Position numbers and translations under genes: made by a program
Part shown: positions 46,829 to 58,989 of the stretch, piece after piece
Numbering within the stretch: the first letter of the stretch is position 1
How the letters are laid out: every line of letters begins with the position of its first letter
The notes under the pieces: generated by a model
Told to the model about the DNA's origin: nothing
Database searches by the model: none
The model's input: only the letters and a program-made list of their open reading frames with translations
DNA from: Nelumbo lutea
Lineage: Eukaryota > Streptophyta > Magnoliopsida > Proteales > Nelumbonaceae
Reading direction: 5' to 3'
Assembly (NCBI GenBank): GCA_022828595.1
Contig: JAKGHH010000003.1
Location: forward strand, 102,137,583 to 102,201,582
DNA: 64,000 bases

Positions 46829-49048
46829 GAGTTCAACTTCAGTTCAGGCACGTTGTGTCCAGGCAATGATCGCGCATTCAGAGGACGCGCCACGTGTCCT
46901 CCAAATCGTGTGAGGGGCTGAAGCGTGCGAGAAGCCTTCAGCCCCGTTGGTTACCACTATCGTTAGCCTGGGTTAAGCAAAATGCGAGTTTTGCTCCTCT
47001 CCTCTCCTCTCCTGTGACGAACATCACGCTCTCTCTCCCCTTCCGCCCGGCGACAACTGCACAACCATCACCTCTTGTACTGGAGTCGAACTCAAACGCG
47101 AGTTTTGCTCCTCCCCTCTCCTCTCCTGTGACAAACCTCACACTCTTTCTTCCCATCTGCCCGACAGCGACTGCACAACCATCACCACTTGGATTGAAGC
47201 CGAACTCAAACACGAGTTTTGCTCCTTTCCTCTCCTCTTCTGTCGCATACGAACCTCACTCTCTCTCTCCCCATCCGCCCGGCGGCGACTACACAAAAAG
47301 TGAAGCCAATTTTGGTGGCGACCGAAACTCAAATGCGAGTTTTTCTTCCGCCACGGTTACCATGAACTCATCGAGTTTGGGATCCATTCCGATCTCAATA
47401 CTACAGCCACCACTCGAATAACTTTCGCGACCGATTTCTTCAAGAAGCAAAGCCAATTTTGGTGGCACTCTGACATGTCAAAATAGGACAAGTACTTAAA
47501 ATCTCGTTGGGAAATTCAAATGGAGATCAAACGAGTTCATGAGAGGACCGATTACTTTTCGACATTCTATGTAAGCAGACACTAAGTTAGGATAACGAGG
47601 GTGATTAGCTATCTGAACTTTAATCAGATCGAACATCTCTGATCCACAGATCTACGCCTCACCCGGTTCGAATTGAAGTAGATTATCGAGCCGACGGTGA
47701 AACCTCGGCGGCAGAGTGACATTTCCGACTCCAACAATCTCATTTGAGTACAAAATCATTGGACTGATACTGTACAAATTTTTCATGAAACCATAGAGCG
47801 AGACAGAGTAGAGTGCAGAATTAGTTCTCCATTTCTATGAGATTCCGAAGAAGCAAAATGTCCTAATCTCAAAATCCGAAGAACTAACACAAGCGACGAC
47901 ACGAACTTGGAGTCGTCAGCTGACTATAACTCATCTCTTGATTATTTTTCTCGAAGGAATTAAGATGTCTCGGTTATCCTAGGTAGATTATTGATGCTCA
48001 CAGATCATTACATAATCAAACCGTTCCGAACCTTTGGAGCAATAAAAAGAAAATATGACAGTCACAGTTCTACTGAAATCCTCAAACTTTAGTATTATCC
48101 AAATAATACTTCTAGTGAGCCTAGATGAATTGAAACTCCGTCGAGAACTGAACTTTGGGAAGTAGCACGATTAGCAAAATAGAACTCAAGTTCCAAAATC
48201 ACAAAATCTTTTCTGCAACATGTAAGATGATTCGAAGCCTTCTGAACTAAGGTTGATGATGTTAAAATTTCGTGTAATTTGTTGATGTTAAAATCCTACA
48301 AGAATCTTAAAAATTAATGATGTTAAATTACAAAACTAGAAAAACTAAGGTAATTGGAATAAACCCCTCTTTTCAGGGAAGAAGAAGAGATCATACAAAA
48401 AAATTTTAAAACTTACTAATGTCAAATTATAAACTAGAAAAAATAAGGTAAGTGGATTAAACCCTAGTTTTCATGGAAGAAGGAGAAGAGATGCAAAGAA
48501 GACAATACCTGAGGTTGATTCTGCCACCGGTGATGGTTGTGTGTCGCCGGCAGTGATGGTTGTGCAGTGGCTGATGGGTGGATGGCTTCCATCCAAAATC
48601 ATTAGGGTTAGTTTTCATGGAAGAAGAAGAGATGCAAAAAATACAATACCTGAGGTTGATCCTACTGTCGGTGATGATTGTTTGTTGCCGGTGGTGATGG
48701 TTATGCAGTCGCTGCCAGGCGGATGGGGAGAGAGAGCGTGAGATTCGTCTGCAACAGGATAGGATAGGATAGGAGAGTAGAGGAGCAAAACTCGTGTTTG
48801 AGTTAGGCTTTAGTCAAGGCGGTGATGGTTGTGCAGTCGCCACCGAGCGGATGGGGAGAGAAAGAACGTGAGGTTTGTCACAGAGAAGAGAGGAGAGGAG
48901 CAAAACTCGCATTTTGTTTAACCCAGAATAACAGTAGTGGTAATTAATGGGGCTGAAGGCTTCTCACACGCTTCAGAGGACACGTGGTGCGTCCTCTGAA
49001 TGCACGAATGTTGCCTGGGTGCAGTATACTTGGACTGAAGCCGAACTA
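46829..49048. mobile_element. 2.2-kb element with long inverted arms made of tandem repeats
   Basis: CCATTAGA is duplicated at 46821-46828 and 49049-49056. The ends are GAGTTCAACTTCAGTTCAGG on the left and TAGTTCGGCTTCAGTCCAAG from the right. The arms pair over several hundred bases: TCAGAGGACGCGCCACGTGT and AAAATGCGAGTTTTGCTCCT on the left against their complements near 48970 and 48905. Each arm contains tandem units of about 114 bp. On the left they start near 46981, 47094, 47208 and 47330, and two or more inverted units lie on the right. The centre (47430-48450) has no recognised content and no transposase. It is a Mutator-like or hAT-like non-autonomous element. Confidence 0.72.
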
Positions 49049-49847
49049 CCATTAGAAGGGTGAAGAAAATGAGTTTGGCTTCAATCAGGGAAAAGCCCAT
49101 AACCTTGTGTATTTAATTTTATGTGGAGATATTCCCAATACAAGGTTGAAAATTGTTGTTATAACAGTGTGGGCACAGATTTTCCCAGCCGATCTCGAAG
49201 AAGATGACTGTAAGGATTACCAATTACATGGCAAGCATCTTCGATGATTCCTCTCCCTTTTGTCGAAGCTGATTCCAACTTCTTTCTCACCATTTCCAAC
49301 CAAAGCTTACCCGCTCAATAAAACACAGAAGCAACACCTTTATTTCTCTATCTTTTCTTCATGTGTTGTCTTCTCCAACACTATTAATATATCTATTAAT
49401 TCTCTACTCCCAACACATCACAACATCACTACATCACAACTATAACTACATTCAAAACCCTAAGTTTCTCAATTGAATAAGAAGAAGACTCAACCTCCCC
49501 AAAAATGGGGTTCAAAATTAATTAAGGATCAACATGATCTCCGCCCACGACTTATGCCATCACCGTTCTATCAAGAAGAACGCCTTCGTTGTCGTCTGGA
49601 CAGACTCCCAGAACTCGTGCTCCACCAGGATGGACACATGGGGTGGGAGTTGCCCCTCTTGGAATGAGAAGCTCAACCTCCCATTGCCCAAATTTGCCAA
49701 GTTTATTACCGTTGAGGTGCAATGCAAGACTCATGGATCCAGAAAGAATCAGAACTGTACGAATCACCAACATTTTGGTTTCGGATTTCATTGGAGATGG
49801 TACACCCGCTTTTTACCTCCACTTTCTCAATTTTTGATTTAGGCTAT

Positions 49848-50311
49848 TAGGGTTGTCCACGAACAATGCCGAACCGACCAAATCGGTCCGATCCAAGCTG
49901 ATTTGGTCGGTCTGGTTGTGGAGAGGGATAAACCGATAATTTGGTTTGGAAACCAAACCGAGTTAATTAGTTTTTGATTTTCTAGTCTTTCCCTAACTAG
50001 GTAATCCTTATCCTAGTTTATTCTTTTTAGTTAATTACTTATTTTTAACATTAAAGAACAATAAAACATTAGTTAAATAGGAATTACTTTTGTCTTTAGG
50101 ATTATTTTCCTTTTATTGAGTAGGAGATTTTACACCAAATATATGGTTGTTCACAAACAATGCCAAACCAACCCAAATCGACCCTTCATGTTTGGGTCAG
50201 CTTTGCTTAATGACAGGTCGATTTCGGTTTGCTCTTTAAGTAACCCGACCAAGTTGAATCGGTTGAAAAAAACCTATTAAACTGACCCAACTTAACCCAT
50301 GAACAACACTA
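49848..50311. mobile_element. hAT-like MITE, 464 bp, in the C2 pseudogene
   Basis: The ends are TAGGGTTGTCCACGAACAAT on the left and TAGTGTTGTTCATGGGTTAA from the right. The flanks TAGGCTAT (49840-49847) and AAGGCTAT (50312-50319) are an 8-bp duplication with one mismatch. The phrase ACAATGCCRAACCRACC occurs twice (49864 and 50158), so part of the arm is duplicated. Confidence 0.6.
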
Positions 50312-50313
50312 AA

Positions 50314-50413
50314 GGCTATGCTTGATTTGAAGAAAAAAGTAAGGAAACCTTTACAAACATTGTCTAGGTTTCCTTGCCTTTTCCCTACTTTTTCCTTCAA
50401 ACCAAAAACAACT
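50314..50413. repeat. 100-bp inverted repeat next to the hAT-like MITE
   Basis: GATTTGAAGAAAAAAGTAAG on the left pairs with CTACTTTTTCCTTCAAACCA on the right. It resembles the MITE at 13841-13939. Confidence 0.5.
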
Positions 50414-51186
50414 TAAGTGAGTCCAATGGTAAACATAACAATATCGTCAATTTATCCCTCGAGGCTGTGATACCACAACGGCACAACCTTCGTCCCTCTC
50501 CAATGCCACCATTATTTAGAGCAAGACTACTTGAGGCCGCTAAGAAGAGGCCTTGTGGCATTGCTATCAGAATTCCAGGGGCCTACGGCCATGGCTTACA
50601 ACAAATGAATCGGACATTTCTCGCAAACGAACTTTGGTTTGACAATATCCCTTATCAAAAAACCAGATTCAATCCTTATCCCATCCATCTCCAATTGCAA
50701 TTAAAAAAAAAAATCCACCAGAAAGAGAGTAGGTCTTCCTGGGATATTTTGGGAACCCAAGTACCTTAAGGGCGTAATTTAGAAATTTTAAAAATATATA
50801 TTAGTCATGTGATGTAACATGTGAATGGAATGTAACAAATAGACAATTGTTAGAAAACTTAAGGATAATAAGACTATATATAAATAGTAAGGATAGAATT
50901 AATCAGTTTACTAAACCACATGGGTTACTTTAAGAGATTTGCCCTTTTTAAAATTGAACATTAAGGTTTTATTTAATATTTTGTTTTTTTGATCAATTAA
51001 TGCTTTGTTTTTTAATTTGCATTTCTTATAGTTTTAGTTGATATTAATTTCATGTTGTATTTATTGTAATTTTCATTTTTTTTTGCATTTGTATGTTTTA
51101 CCCCAAACTACAGGTAGCAACCTGTAATTTACAAAAAACACCTTTTCTATTGTTTATAATTTTTCCACCCGCCGTGAATCGTTCTA

Positions 51187-51230
51187 AAACCCTAGCCTAC
51201 AAACCACGAAGCCCGTGCTTTAAACCCTAA
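51187..51230 (+). promoter_or_regulatory. two telo boxes upstream of NOP58
   Basis: AAACCCTAG at 51187-51195 and AAACCCTAA at 51222-51230. Telo boxes near the transcription start are typical of plant genes for ribosomal proteins, translation factors and ribosome biogenesis. The leader between here and the ATG at 51867 contains an intron candidate: a donor GTGAGTG at 51299 after AGAAAG, and an acceptor ATGTGTAG type before GTGATCGAGG near 51850. Confidence 0.6.
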
Positions 51231-51866
51231 CATACAACAACCCCATTCTTTCGCTTGCTGTCTTCTCTGGTTCATCTGTGAAAGCACCAAGAGAAAGGTG
51301 AGTGTTTAGGGTTTCTTTGTTACTTGATATTACATATGCGCGATATCTATCCATCTCCAGACCACTGGCTTATTCTCTAAGCTCGGGTCTCCTTTGGAAC
51401 TACACTGTACTAGGTCCCCGCAGATTATCTTCCGTCCACCGCATTCGTTTTTTTCCTTCTTTTTTCAAATTGAGTGGTTCAAGACTTCAGAGTTCAGATT
51501 GATGGACCTCATAATTGTTATAACTTAAATCCCCATGTCTAGGAACTCTCAAATCCATTGATTACTACATCTCCAACGTTAAAACCCTTGATTCCTATAG
51601 CTGAAGCCTCCAACCCCAAGCTTCCATCTTGTGGGTTCTTGTCATTTGTTATGCTCGCCAAATCTCTGGAGTGTTAACTTTGCTTTCGCATATGCTTGTT
51701 TTATTTTTATTTTTTCAAATGTTAATACGAGCTATTGAAATGCTGAACTAAGAGTAGATTCTTTACAGAAAACGGTTCATGTTAGTAAATATTGGTAGCT
51801 CCGTTCTCTTTGAATTAATATAAGGTGGTTCTGTTGATTTTGTGTGTAGGTGATCGAGGCTAAAAA

Positions 51867-54800
51867 ATGCTTGTCTTGTTCGAAACTCCGGCGGGCTTTG
51901 CCCTATTTAAAGTATTAGATGAAGGGAAACTCTCTAAAGTCGAGGTTGTAAACATTTCTCTGATCCTAAGTTGTATATGCTTGTTCATTTTTGAATGGTA
52001 AGGTCCATGGATTCCTAACTACGCTGTGCCTGGGTTGCAGGACTTGTGGAAGGAGTTCTCGACATCAGAATCCGCTAGAAAGGTAAACTATTCTGTTTTT
52101 ACAATGCTCGTCTTATATGTAGCAACTGAGAATTCCTCTTCTTTCCTCTGTTGTGATTAACTGTTTATGGTTCAATTGTCATCAATGAATAGTCATTCTC
52201 TATCATAGGTTTTGTGTGTGTGTGTGGGGGGGGGGTATATTTGGCAGGAATGCACCAATGTTAGAAAAGTCCAGACATTAACCCAAAAGTGAAATGCTAA
52301 GAGCACTTCTCAGGCAGATAACAGAGAAATTGTAACCTGATCAATGAAAAGGTTAAGCTTTTCTTGCTTTTATCATCTGCCCTTTATTACCACCATCGTT
52401 TGCATTCTCCCTCTCTCTTTCATTTTAATGAAAATTTCTCTTTACTATACAAAGACATTGCTTAAATAGAAAATCATCTTACTTGGTTCATCATGTCTTC
52501 TGTTCTGCTCCATCCATAATCTTTTAAAGCATGAAAGGGGATCATTTGTATTCATCAACATTTTAGGGATGAATTTTTTTTTTGATAATTGAAAAAACAT
52601 TTTAGGGATGAATTGTTAGCCTATTAGGGTGCTTAGGGTTCAACTTATATTAAATATCAAAGTTTCTCTTTATATTTTATAATGTGATAAGGAAACATAA
52701 TGTCTGCACATTTCTTCCAACCAGTTGCACCTTCTATACCTTGGTGCTTTTTTGGATCAATAAATCCCTTTGTGCTTTCCCTAGTAAGGTGCCCTAGGGT
52801 TGGGCATTACTGTTATTATCTGGTTAAATGGGCATACAAATATTTTCCTCAGGTAGGGTGCTTAAGGTTTCTTTTTATAAATGAATTACCTCAAACAGTA
52901 GAAGTATTTGTCATAAGGGGGACCGGGGGGGTGCATTTCTAAAACTGTAAATCCTATTCTCTCGTGTTTCTTGATTATGTTGCTCCTTACATGTTGAAGA
53001 TTTGAAGCCCCCACTCACTTTTTAATGCCCAAAGATTCTTAGATGTTTACAGAATGAAATACCGGAAACCTGATGGAATGTTCTTCCCTCTTTAACTGCT
53101 TATAATTTAAGTATGTTTTGCTTTGGACTGTATGCACATTGTTAATGCTGATATTGGGTTCCACTTGCTACTATCTGCTTGTATTTCATTCCAACCATCT
53201 AACTATATATGTGGTTTCACTTCAACACCAGATGGTGAAGCTGAAAGCTTTCTCCAAATTTGAGAACACATCTGAAGCTTTATCAGCAGCAACATTGCTA
53301 ATTGATAGCAAGCCCAGCAAGGCTCTTCGCAAGTTCTTGCGTGCACATTGTGATGGAGAAACTTTAGCAGTGGCTGACTCAAAATTTGGGAATGCAATAA
53401 AAGAAAAATTGGTATGCTAAATTCTGAACGATATTAACTCTTTGATTTCAAATATGTTTTCAACATCATCATCCAATATCAATTGGGAGCAATGATCTTC
53501 TTGCAGAAAATAGAATGTGTACACAATAATACTGTAATGGAGCTGATGAGGGGTGTGAGAAGTCAGTTGACTGAATTAATATCTGGGTTAGCAGTTCAAG
53601 ATTTGGCTCCAATGAGCTTGGGTTTATCACACAGTTTATCTAGATACAAGCTAAAATTTAGCCCCGATAAGGTAATTTAATATCAAGTGTATCATCTTTT
53701 CCCTTCTTTTTAATGCTTTCATGTTCAACTATGAAAAAGCATGCTTCTGATTAAATAATTAAGAATGCTTCATCATATGGCTTAAATACTCTGTACATTT
53801 TCACTTCTGCGTTCGGGATAGCAGTCCATTGTTGGACGAGTCCCCATTGTTTTGGGGAATGGACCCCTCTGGTTGTAAAAAGTAGTTCGTACAACAAGGG
53901 GTATGTACTAAATAGCAAAGGCTAGCCTACACAAAGGGGGGGGGTACTTGGCACAATCATGAATCGTCTTTTTATATCATTCAAAAAATAATAAAATTCA
54001 TGATTGTCTCTGACAGAAAAGATAATTTCTAATTGTCTTATATGCTGCTCTTAGAGGTAACTGATTTAGAATTGCATCAGTTTCTCATCATTTGACTAGG
54101 GTGTTTTCTACTAGAAGATGCTCTGGTTGGGCCAATTCATCTTTTTTGATGCACACACACCCCCTTAGGATTGAGGAGAGATGATTTCCTTTCATGCCTT
54201 TTTAAATTAATTGTCAACAACTTTATCCCATGTATGCTGTTACATTTCTGTCCACTTGCAAGGACTCAAAAATTTAGTTAGAAGTGTTTGCATGTTGTTT
54301 ACTTCAATGAGAAAGTTGTAGCTCCAATAACATCACATGCAGTTAACCTTAGTTTTCCTAATACCTTCATATATGCTTATACTAAACTTTTGATATCCAA
54401 GAACTTGCAACGTGGAACAATGGGAAAGTTAAAATGCTTTATATCTTATTAATGGAAACAGGAGCTTGTTTTATAATTTCAGTTTTCTTTTTTAAATTTG
54501 TACTTGTGTAGTTATTTCCGTTGCTTTGTAACTGATCAGTGGGTTGGCAATAAAATAGTAATATTGAGTTCTCTTGTACTCCCCAGGTGGATACTATGAT
54601 TATTCAGGCCATTGGTTTGCTGGATGATCTTGACAAGGAGCTAAATACGTATGCAATGCGAGTCCGGGAATGGTATGGCTGGCATTTCCCAGAGCTTGCA
54701 AAGATTGTTCAAGACAACATCCATTATGCCAAAGCAGTGAAATTGATGGGCAGTCGTTCAAATGCTGCAAAGCTTGATTTCTCTGAGGTAGAGCTCTGGC

Positions 54801-56354
54801 CTCTGGTTACTCTTACTTTTCATAATGATAGAAAAAATACATAAAGATTGATACCTTCATGTCATACAGGTAAAACATTTACATGGGTGAATCTTCAGTG
54901 GGACCTCACTATTTGGTGGGCCTCACTAGGTGAACTCCTAATTAAAAATCCATCTCCTTGCATTGTCCTTATTATACTTTTAGTTTTAGATTGGCAACAG
55001 TTATGACCTGTTTAGGAGTAAAAATATGTAATATTGCATGTTTAGATTTTAGAATGTCTTCTTTCTATAAAGAGAAGATTCTATTTAAAAAATATGGTAC
55101 CTACAAATGTTCTTCACATGTTATTTTATTTGGTATGGGCAGATACTGCCAGAAGAGGTTGAGACAGAACTTAAAGAGGCAGCAGTGATTTCAATGGGAA
55201 CAGAAGTTAGTGACTTGGATTTGATGAATATCAAAGACCTATGTGATCAGGTGTTGTCTCTCTCAGAGTATAGAGCTCAACTGTATGATTACTTAAAAAG
55301 CAGAATGAATACAATTGCCCCAAATTTGACTGCTCTTGTTGGAGAACTTGTTGGTGCTCGCCTTATTGCACATGGTGGCAGCTTGTTGAATCTTGCAAAG
55401 CAGCCTGGAAGCACTGTCCAAATTCTTGGTGCAGAAAAGGCCCTTTTTAGAGCTTTGAAGACAAAGCATGCTACTCCAAAATATGGGCTTATCTTCCATG
55501 CATCTTTAATTGGTCAGGCAGCCCCAAAGCTTAAAGGAAAAATTTCTAGATCACTTGCTGCCAAGACTGCATTAGCTATTCGATATGATGCTCTTGGAGA
55601 TGGCCAAGATAACACCATGGGGCTGGAGAACCGAGCCAAGGTAATATGGATGTACATATTTATATTATGCTTTACCCCTTCTCACCCACCTGGAAGCTCC
55701 TTTTTTCATGTTAGCCTTTTTTCTTTTAATTTAGCTTGAAGCTCGGTTGAGGAATCTTGAGGGCAGAGAACTGGGCCGCTCAGCTGGGTCAACTAAAGGC
55801 AAACCTAAGATAGAATTCTATGACAAAGATCGGAAGAAAGGTGCAGGGGCATTGATAACTCCTGCTAAGGTGTGGCAATTTTTAGAACTTCCTACTTTGT
55901 TTTCATGGTATATTGAGTAATCTGATCATTGACTTGCATTTATATGTAGACTTATAACACCGCAGCCGATTCGGTACTTGGACGAACTGCTGAACCGGTG
56001 GCTGAGAAGCTGGAGAAAGAGGAAGCAGTTGAGGGGGCTCCTGTTAAAGGTGATGAAGAGAAGGAGAAGAAGGAGAAGAAGAAAAAGAAGGCTGATGTTG
56101 AGGATGCTGATCTAAAAGGTAACAATGAGATTAGTGTGGAACCTGAAGGGGAAGAGACAGAGACTAAAAAGAAGAAGAAGAAGAAAAAGAAGGCTGAAGC
56201 TGGAACTGCTGAAACTCAAAATGAGGACGAAGCTGTTGAACCGCAGGTGGAAGAAAAGAAGAAAAAGAAGAGAAAGCATGCAGAAAATGATGAGGAAGAA
56301 ACTGAGATGCAAAGTAAGAAGAAAGAGAAAAAGAAGAAGAAGAGCGAAGACTGA
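51867..56354 (+). CDS. NOP58: NOP58 (NOP5), core protein of box C/D snoRNPs
   Basis: Eight coding exons: 51867-51944, 52041-52082, 53232-53411, 53507-53671, 54587-54787, 55143-55640, 55735-55869 and 55950-56354, all GT-AG and phase 0, giving 567 residues. The NOP5 N-terminal domain starts [21 protein letters not shown] coiled coil with NOSIC homology covers about residues 156-222 ([36 protein letters not shown]). The Nop domain that grips box C/D RNA covers about residues 250-400 ([48 protein letters not shown]). The last exon is a KKE/D-rich tail of about 120 residues, as in eukaryotic NOP58. The complex guides 2'-O-methylation and pre-rRNA processing in the nucleolus together with fibrillarin and NOP56. 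The start sequence [14 protein letters not shown] separates it from NOP56. Telo boxes upstream suggest control with other ribosome genes. Confidence 0.95.
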
Positions 56355-58017
56355 TCCTTGACACAAGCATGAGGCCTGCATCATGGGCACACCAACGATT
56401 TTGACTATTTTAGGTACCAGTTTTCCCTCTATTTTGTAAATTTGTTTTTTTATTAAAATCTTTCTTTTAGGTGTGGATCTTTATATTATTCTCAATGTAC
56501 TTCAACATCTTGCTGTTGCATATGTATATGTAATTGCGAGAAATCGGATTAGGAATTACTCCTATATTTAAGGTAAATTTAAATTCAAATTTGAATTTTA
56601 GCGCCTAATTTCAATTCTCTAATTAATTCTATTAATTAATGATCCTCTCTTTCATTAATTTCGTTTTGTTAGTATAAAATCTACAAATATTAACAATAGA
56701 AAGACTTCAACCTTTGTCACAAGATTTTAACACCCACAATTTCCCCACTATGCGACTTCAATTTGATTGTTATAATAATGATATGCATTTTTAGTTTTAA
56801 GTAAATTTTATCGTGCTTATTAGTAAATATTAAAATTTATGTACTAATAAATATTAAGATAAGTTATATTGGTTATTTGAAAATTGATGTATATACATTT
56901 ATATGTTAGTTTTTTTTTTTTTTGCTTTTTTCACATTTTAGTTATTTAATCATTTTCAACAATTACTAATTATATTTTGAGATGTCACATTTTATATAAA
57001 CATTAAATTATGTTTTTTTTTTACATTTAAATGACTTATTTACAATCATATAAAACTTGTAAGTGTTATTTTTATTTGAATTTCCCATCATATTTATGCG
57101 CATTTTGATTTTTCATCTGTATTCATATGTATTTAAAATGTATCCCGATATATTTCTTAAAATTACTTTCTGAAACACCTTGCTTGAACCTTGACAATCG
57201 TAATTGTACCTTTGACGAGCGGGCAAGCTGATAAAAAAACTTTTTAACGAGTTGTGTACAAGTGGATCAATAACAAAGCAACAATAGCAGTCAAAACCAG
57301 GTTGTTAACGAGTTATGAGTACAGTGCTAAATGCTAAAACAATGCTAGCATTGCACTTAAAGGCTAATCTTTCCTTTTTGGGTGTCAATCTATTAATGTC
57401 GGTTTCCCATTCTAATTGCCTATATTCCAACCAAAGAATGCTTTCTCTTCCATTACCAACTGAACGCACACTGGATTCTTCACCCAGATTAAGCACTGGC
57501 CTCTAACAAAGGTGCTCAATAATCTCCAGGGGAGTGAGAAACAAAACCAGAAACTTGATAGAAAACCAATTTTGATTTACTATACTACTAGTAACTGTTA
57601 GATGGTAACATATTTTGATATCGTTGTGGGAAATGCTTAATGAGCTGCAGCTTGAGCACCTAAACCAGGTTGCTGTCTTTTACCCTATGGCCTTAGTTTG
57701 ATAGGAAAGCCTACTTTCAAAAACAGGTTCATGCCACAACTGGTTTGGTTATCCTCTAAACCCTATGAGATTAGATCAGTCAACACTAAAGAGCCAAAGA
57801 AAAATCCATTATCGCTTACAAATTGGTGAGTTTGTTCTACCCAAAAGAAAAAAAAAAAAAAGAAAAAATCACCCAACACAAACGCCATTCTCGCAAGTGG
57901 TGCTACATTTCTTGTCAAATTTCAATGAATCTCATACATGAAGTAGTAGTAGTAGTCTTTTAAAGATAAAATGCAACACAGACTAAGACTGTGGATAAAA
58001 ATAAGCAAAAATAGTTG
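56355..58017. other. NOP58 3' UTR and A/T-rich spacer
   Basis: NOP58 3' UTR probably ends near 56540. The spacer is A/T-rich with T runs, and no gene or clear transposon is supported. The part close to 58000 is likely 3' UTR of the small minus-strand gene. Confidence 0.4.
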
Positions 58018-58158
58018 CTAATTTCCGCGGTAACAGGAATTTCTGACGGTGATAACTTTGGATCGCCTTGGCTGAGGCATAAGCATGATCGCGATCACGA
58101 TGCCAATCACAATCACCAGCAGAATTCCCTTAATGTCCATATCCTCATCGTCCGCCAT
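58018..58158 (-). CDS. small single-pass membrane protein, unrecognised
   Basis: 46 residues from the ATG at 58158. An acidic start MADDEDMD is followed by one strongly hydrophobic segment, IKGILLVIVIGIVIAIMLM, and a basic tail PQPRRSKVITVRNS. The order of acidic, membrane and basic parts, and the absence of repeats around it, suggest a real short protein rather than chance. Its frame stays open upstream to 58224 (MLCKQEIDLGLL), so a longer product starting with MGKMCCSMM is possible. I do not recognise the family and assign no function. It stands alone between spacers. Confidence 0.4.
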   Translation of the reverse strand: MADDEDMDIKGILLVIVIGIVIAIMLMPQPRRSKVITVRNSCYRGN

Positions 58159-58989
58159 CATTGAGCAACACATTTTCCCCATCGTCACAAGCAAACCTAA
58201 ATCTATCTCCTGTTTGCAGAGCAATAAGCAAGCAAGCTGTTCTAAAATCTGAAGGGGAATGAATGAAGAACAGTAGATGAGGAAGGAGGGATGCTCAGAT
58301 GCTGTTTTAAAAAAATTGATGTCGTTGACTTAAAACCTATTTCCTTCTTTTTTAAATTGTATTTAGATAGGCATACAGACGCCTACCAAGCATTAATTTT
58401 GGTTAAGATTCCATCGATGTGATTACGTTGAGAGGACGAAGCTTCTATTGGGGAAAATGCCACAGCCTCCATCATAAAATAAAAGGGAATTATTAAGGGC
58501 ACATGGGTCTTAAGATTTGGTGGACTTAAATAATCAAGATGATGAGTTGATCGATGTCCATGAAAAAAAATTAAGAAATATCTGGGTCCCATAAAACAAC
58601 TCAGACTTGTAATTTTAGAGAGTCGACACTCGTGACGTGACTCGACTTTGGAAGGGTTTCACTCCCACCTAAAAACAAACAATTGGTGGACGCTGATCGG
58701 TGGTTCAAATTTCAACCTCGGAGACTCGGTGGTAGAGTGCTTAAGCTACACTAAAGTAGATTTATCTTTACAATTTTATAGTCTTTAATAAAAAAGGTAC
58801 ACTAACCTATTATAAAACTGTTCACTGATTTCTACTTGTAGCCATGTTTGCTTTTTGGTTAATGTTATTTATCTAGGCACTTGCCTTTTCTTTTTTCCTC
58901 TGTACAGGTAAATTTTGTATTGTTATTTTTACCCTTCTGTGTTTAAACTTTAAAGCCTGTTTAATGGGTAATTTTGTTAAGCTAGATTT

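Larger units (their letters stand above)
49495..50770 (+). pseudogene. broken C2-domain (calcium/lipid-binding) protein gene
   Basis: 49534-49740 reads ISAHDLCHHRSIKKNAFVVV, then DTWGGSCPSWNEKLNLPLP and FITVEVQCKT. This is the core of the plant single-C2-domain proteins, which bind phospholipid membranes in a calcium-dependent way and act in stress signalling. The frame shifts near 49735 and continues as VRITNILVSDFIGDGTPA and FYLHFLN up to a stop near 49841. A further piece from about 50440 (NIVNLSLEAVIPQ) resembles the segment after the C2 fold. Two MITE-like repeats sit between the pieces. The frameshift, stop and lack of a proper start make it non-functional. It lies inside the ends of the candidate Mutator-like element at 45859-50944. 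Confidence 0.65.
45859..50944. mobile_element. candidate 5.1-kb Mutator-like element related to 28161-29812
   Basis: The right end read inward (GGGCAAATCTCTTAAAGTAA, then GTGGTTTAGTAAACTGATTA) matches the ends of the element at 28161-29812. The left end (GGGTAATTTTCTTTAAATAC) is more diverged. The left subterminal part (TTCTTCAAAATTTCAAAAT, AAAACTCAATTTATG, TTGAAGAAC) matches 28310-28365. Possible 9-bp duplications TTTTCTAAA (45850-45858) and TTTTTAAAA (50945-50953) differ at two positions. Inside are at least four nested repeats and a broken C2-domain gene. No transposase was recognised. Confidence 0.5.

Noticed and set aside
51945..55142. Box C/D or H/ACA snoRNA genes in NOP58 introns
   Set aside because: snoRNAs in NOP58/NOP56 introns are known in other organisms, but I found no paired C (RTGATGA) and D (CTGA) boxes with a terminal stem in these introns.
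56112..56390. Frames on both strands over the last NOP58 exon
   Set aside because: They are shadows of the lysine/glutamate-rich NOP58 tail (purine-rich strand bias).
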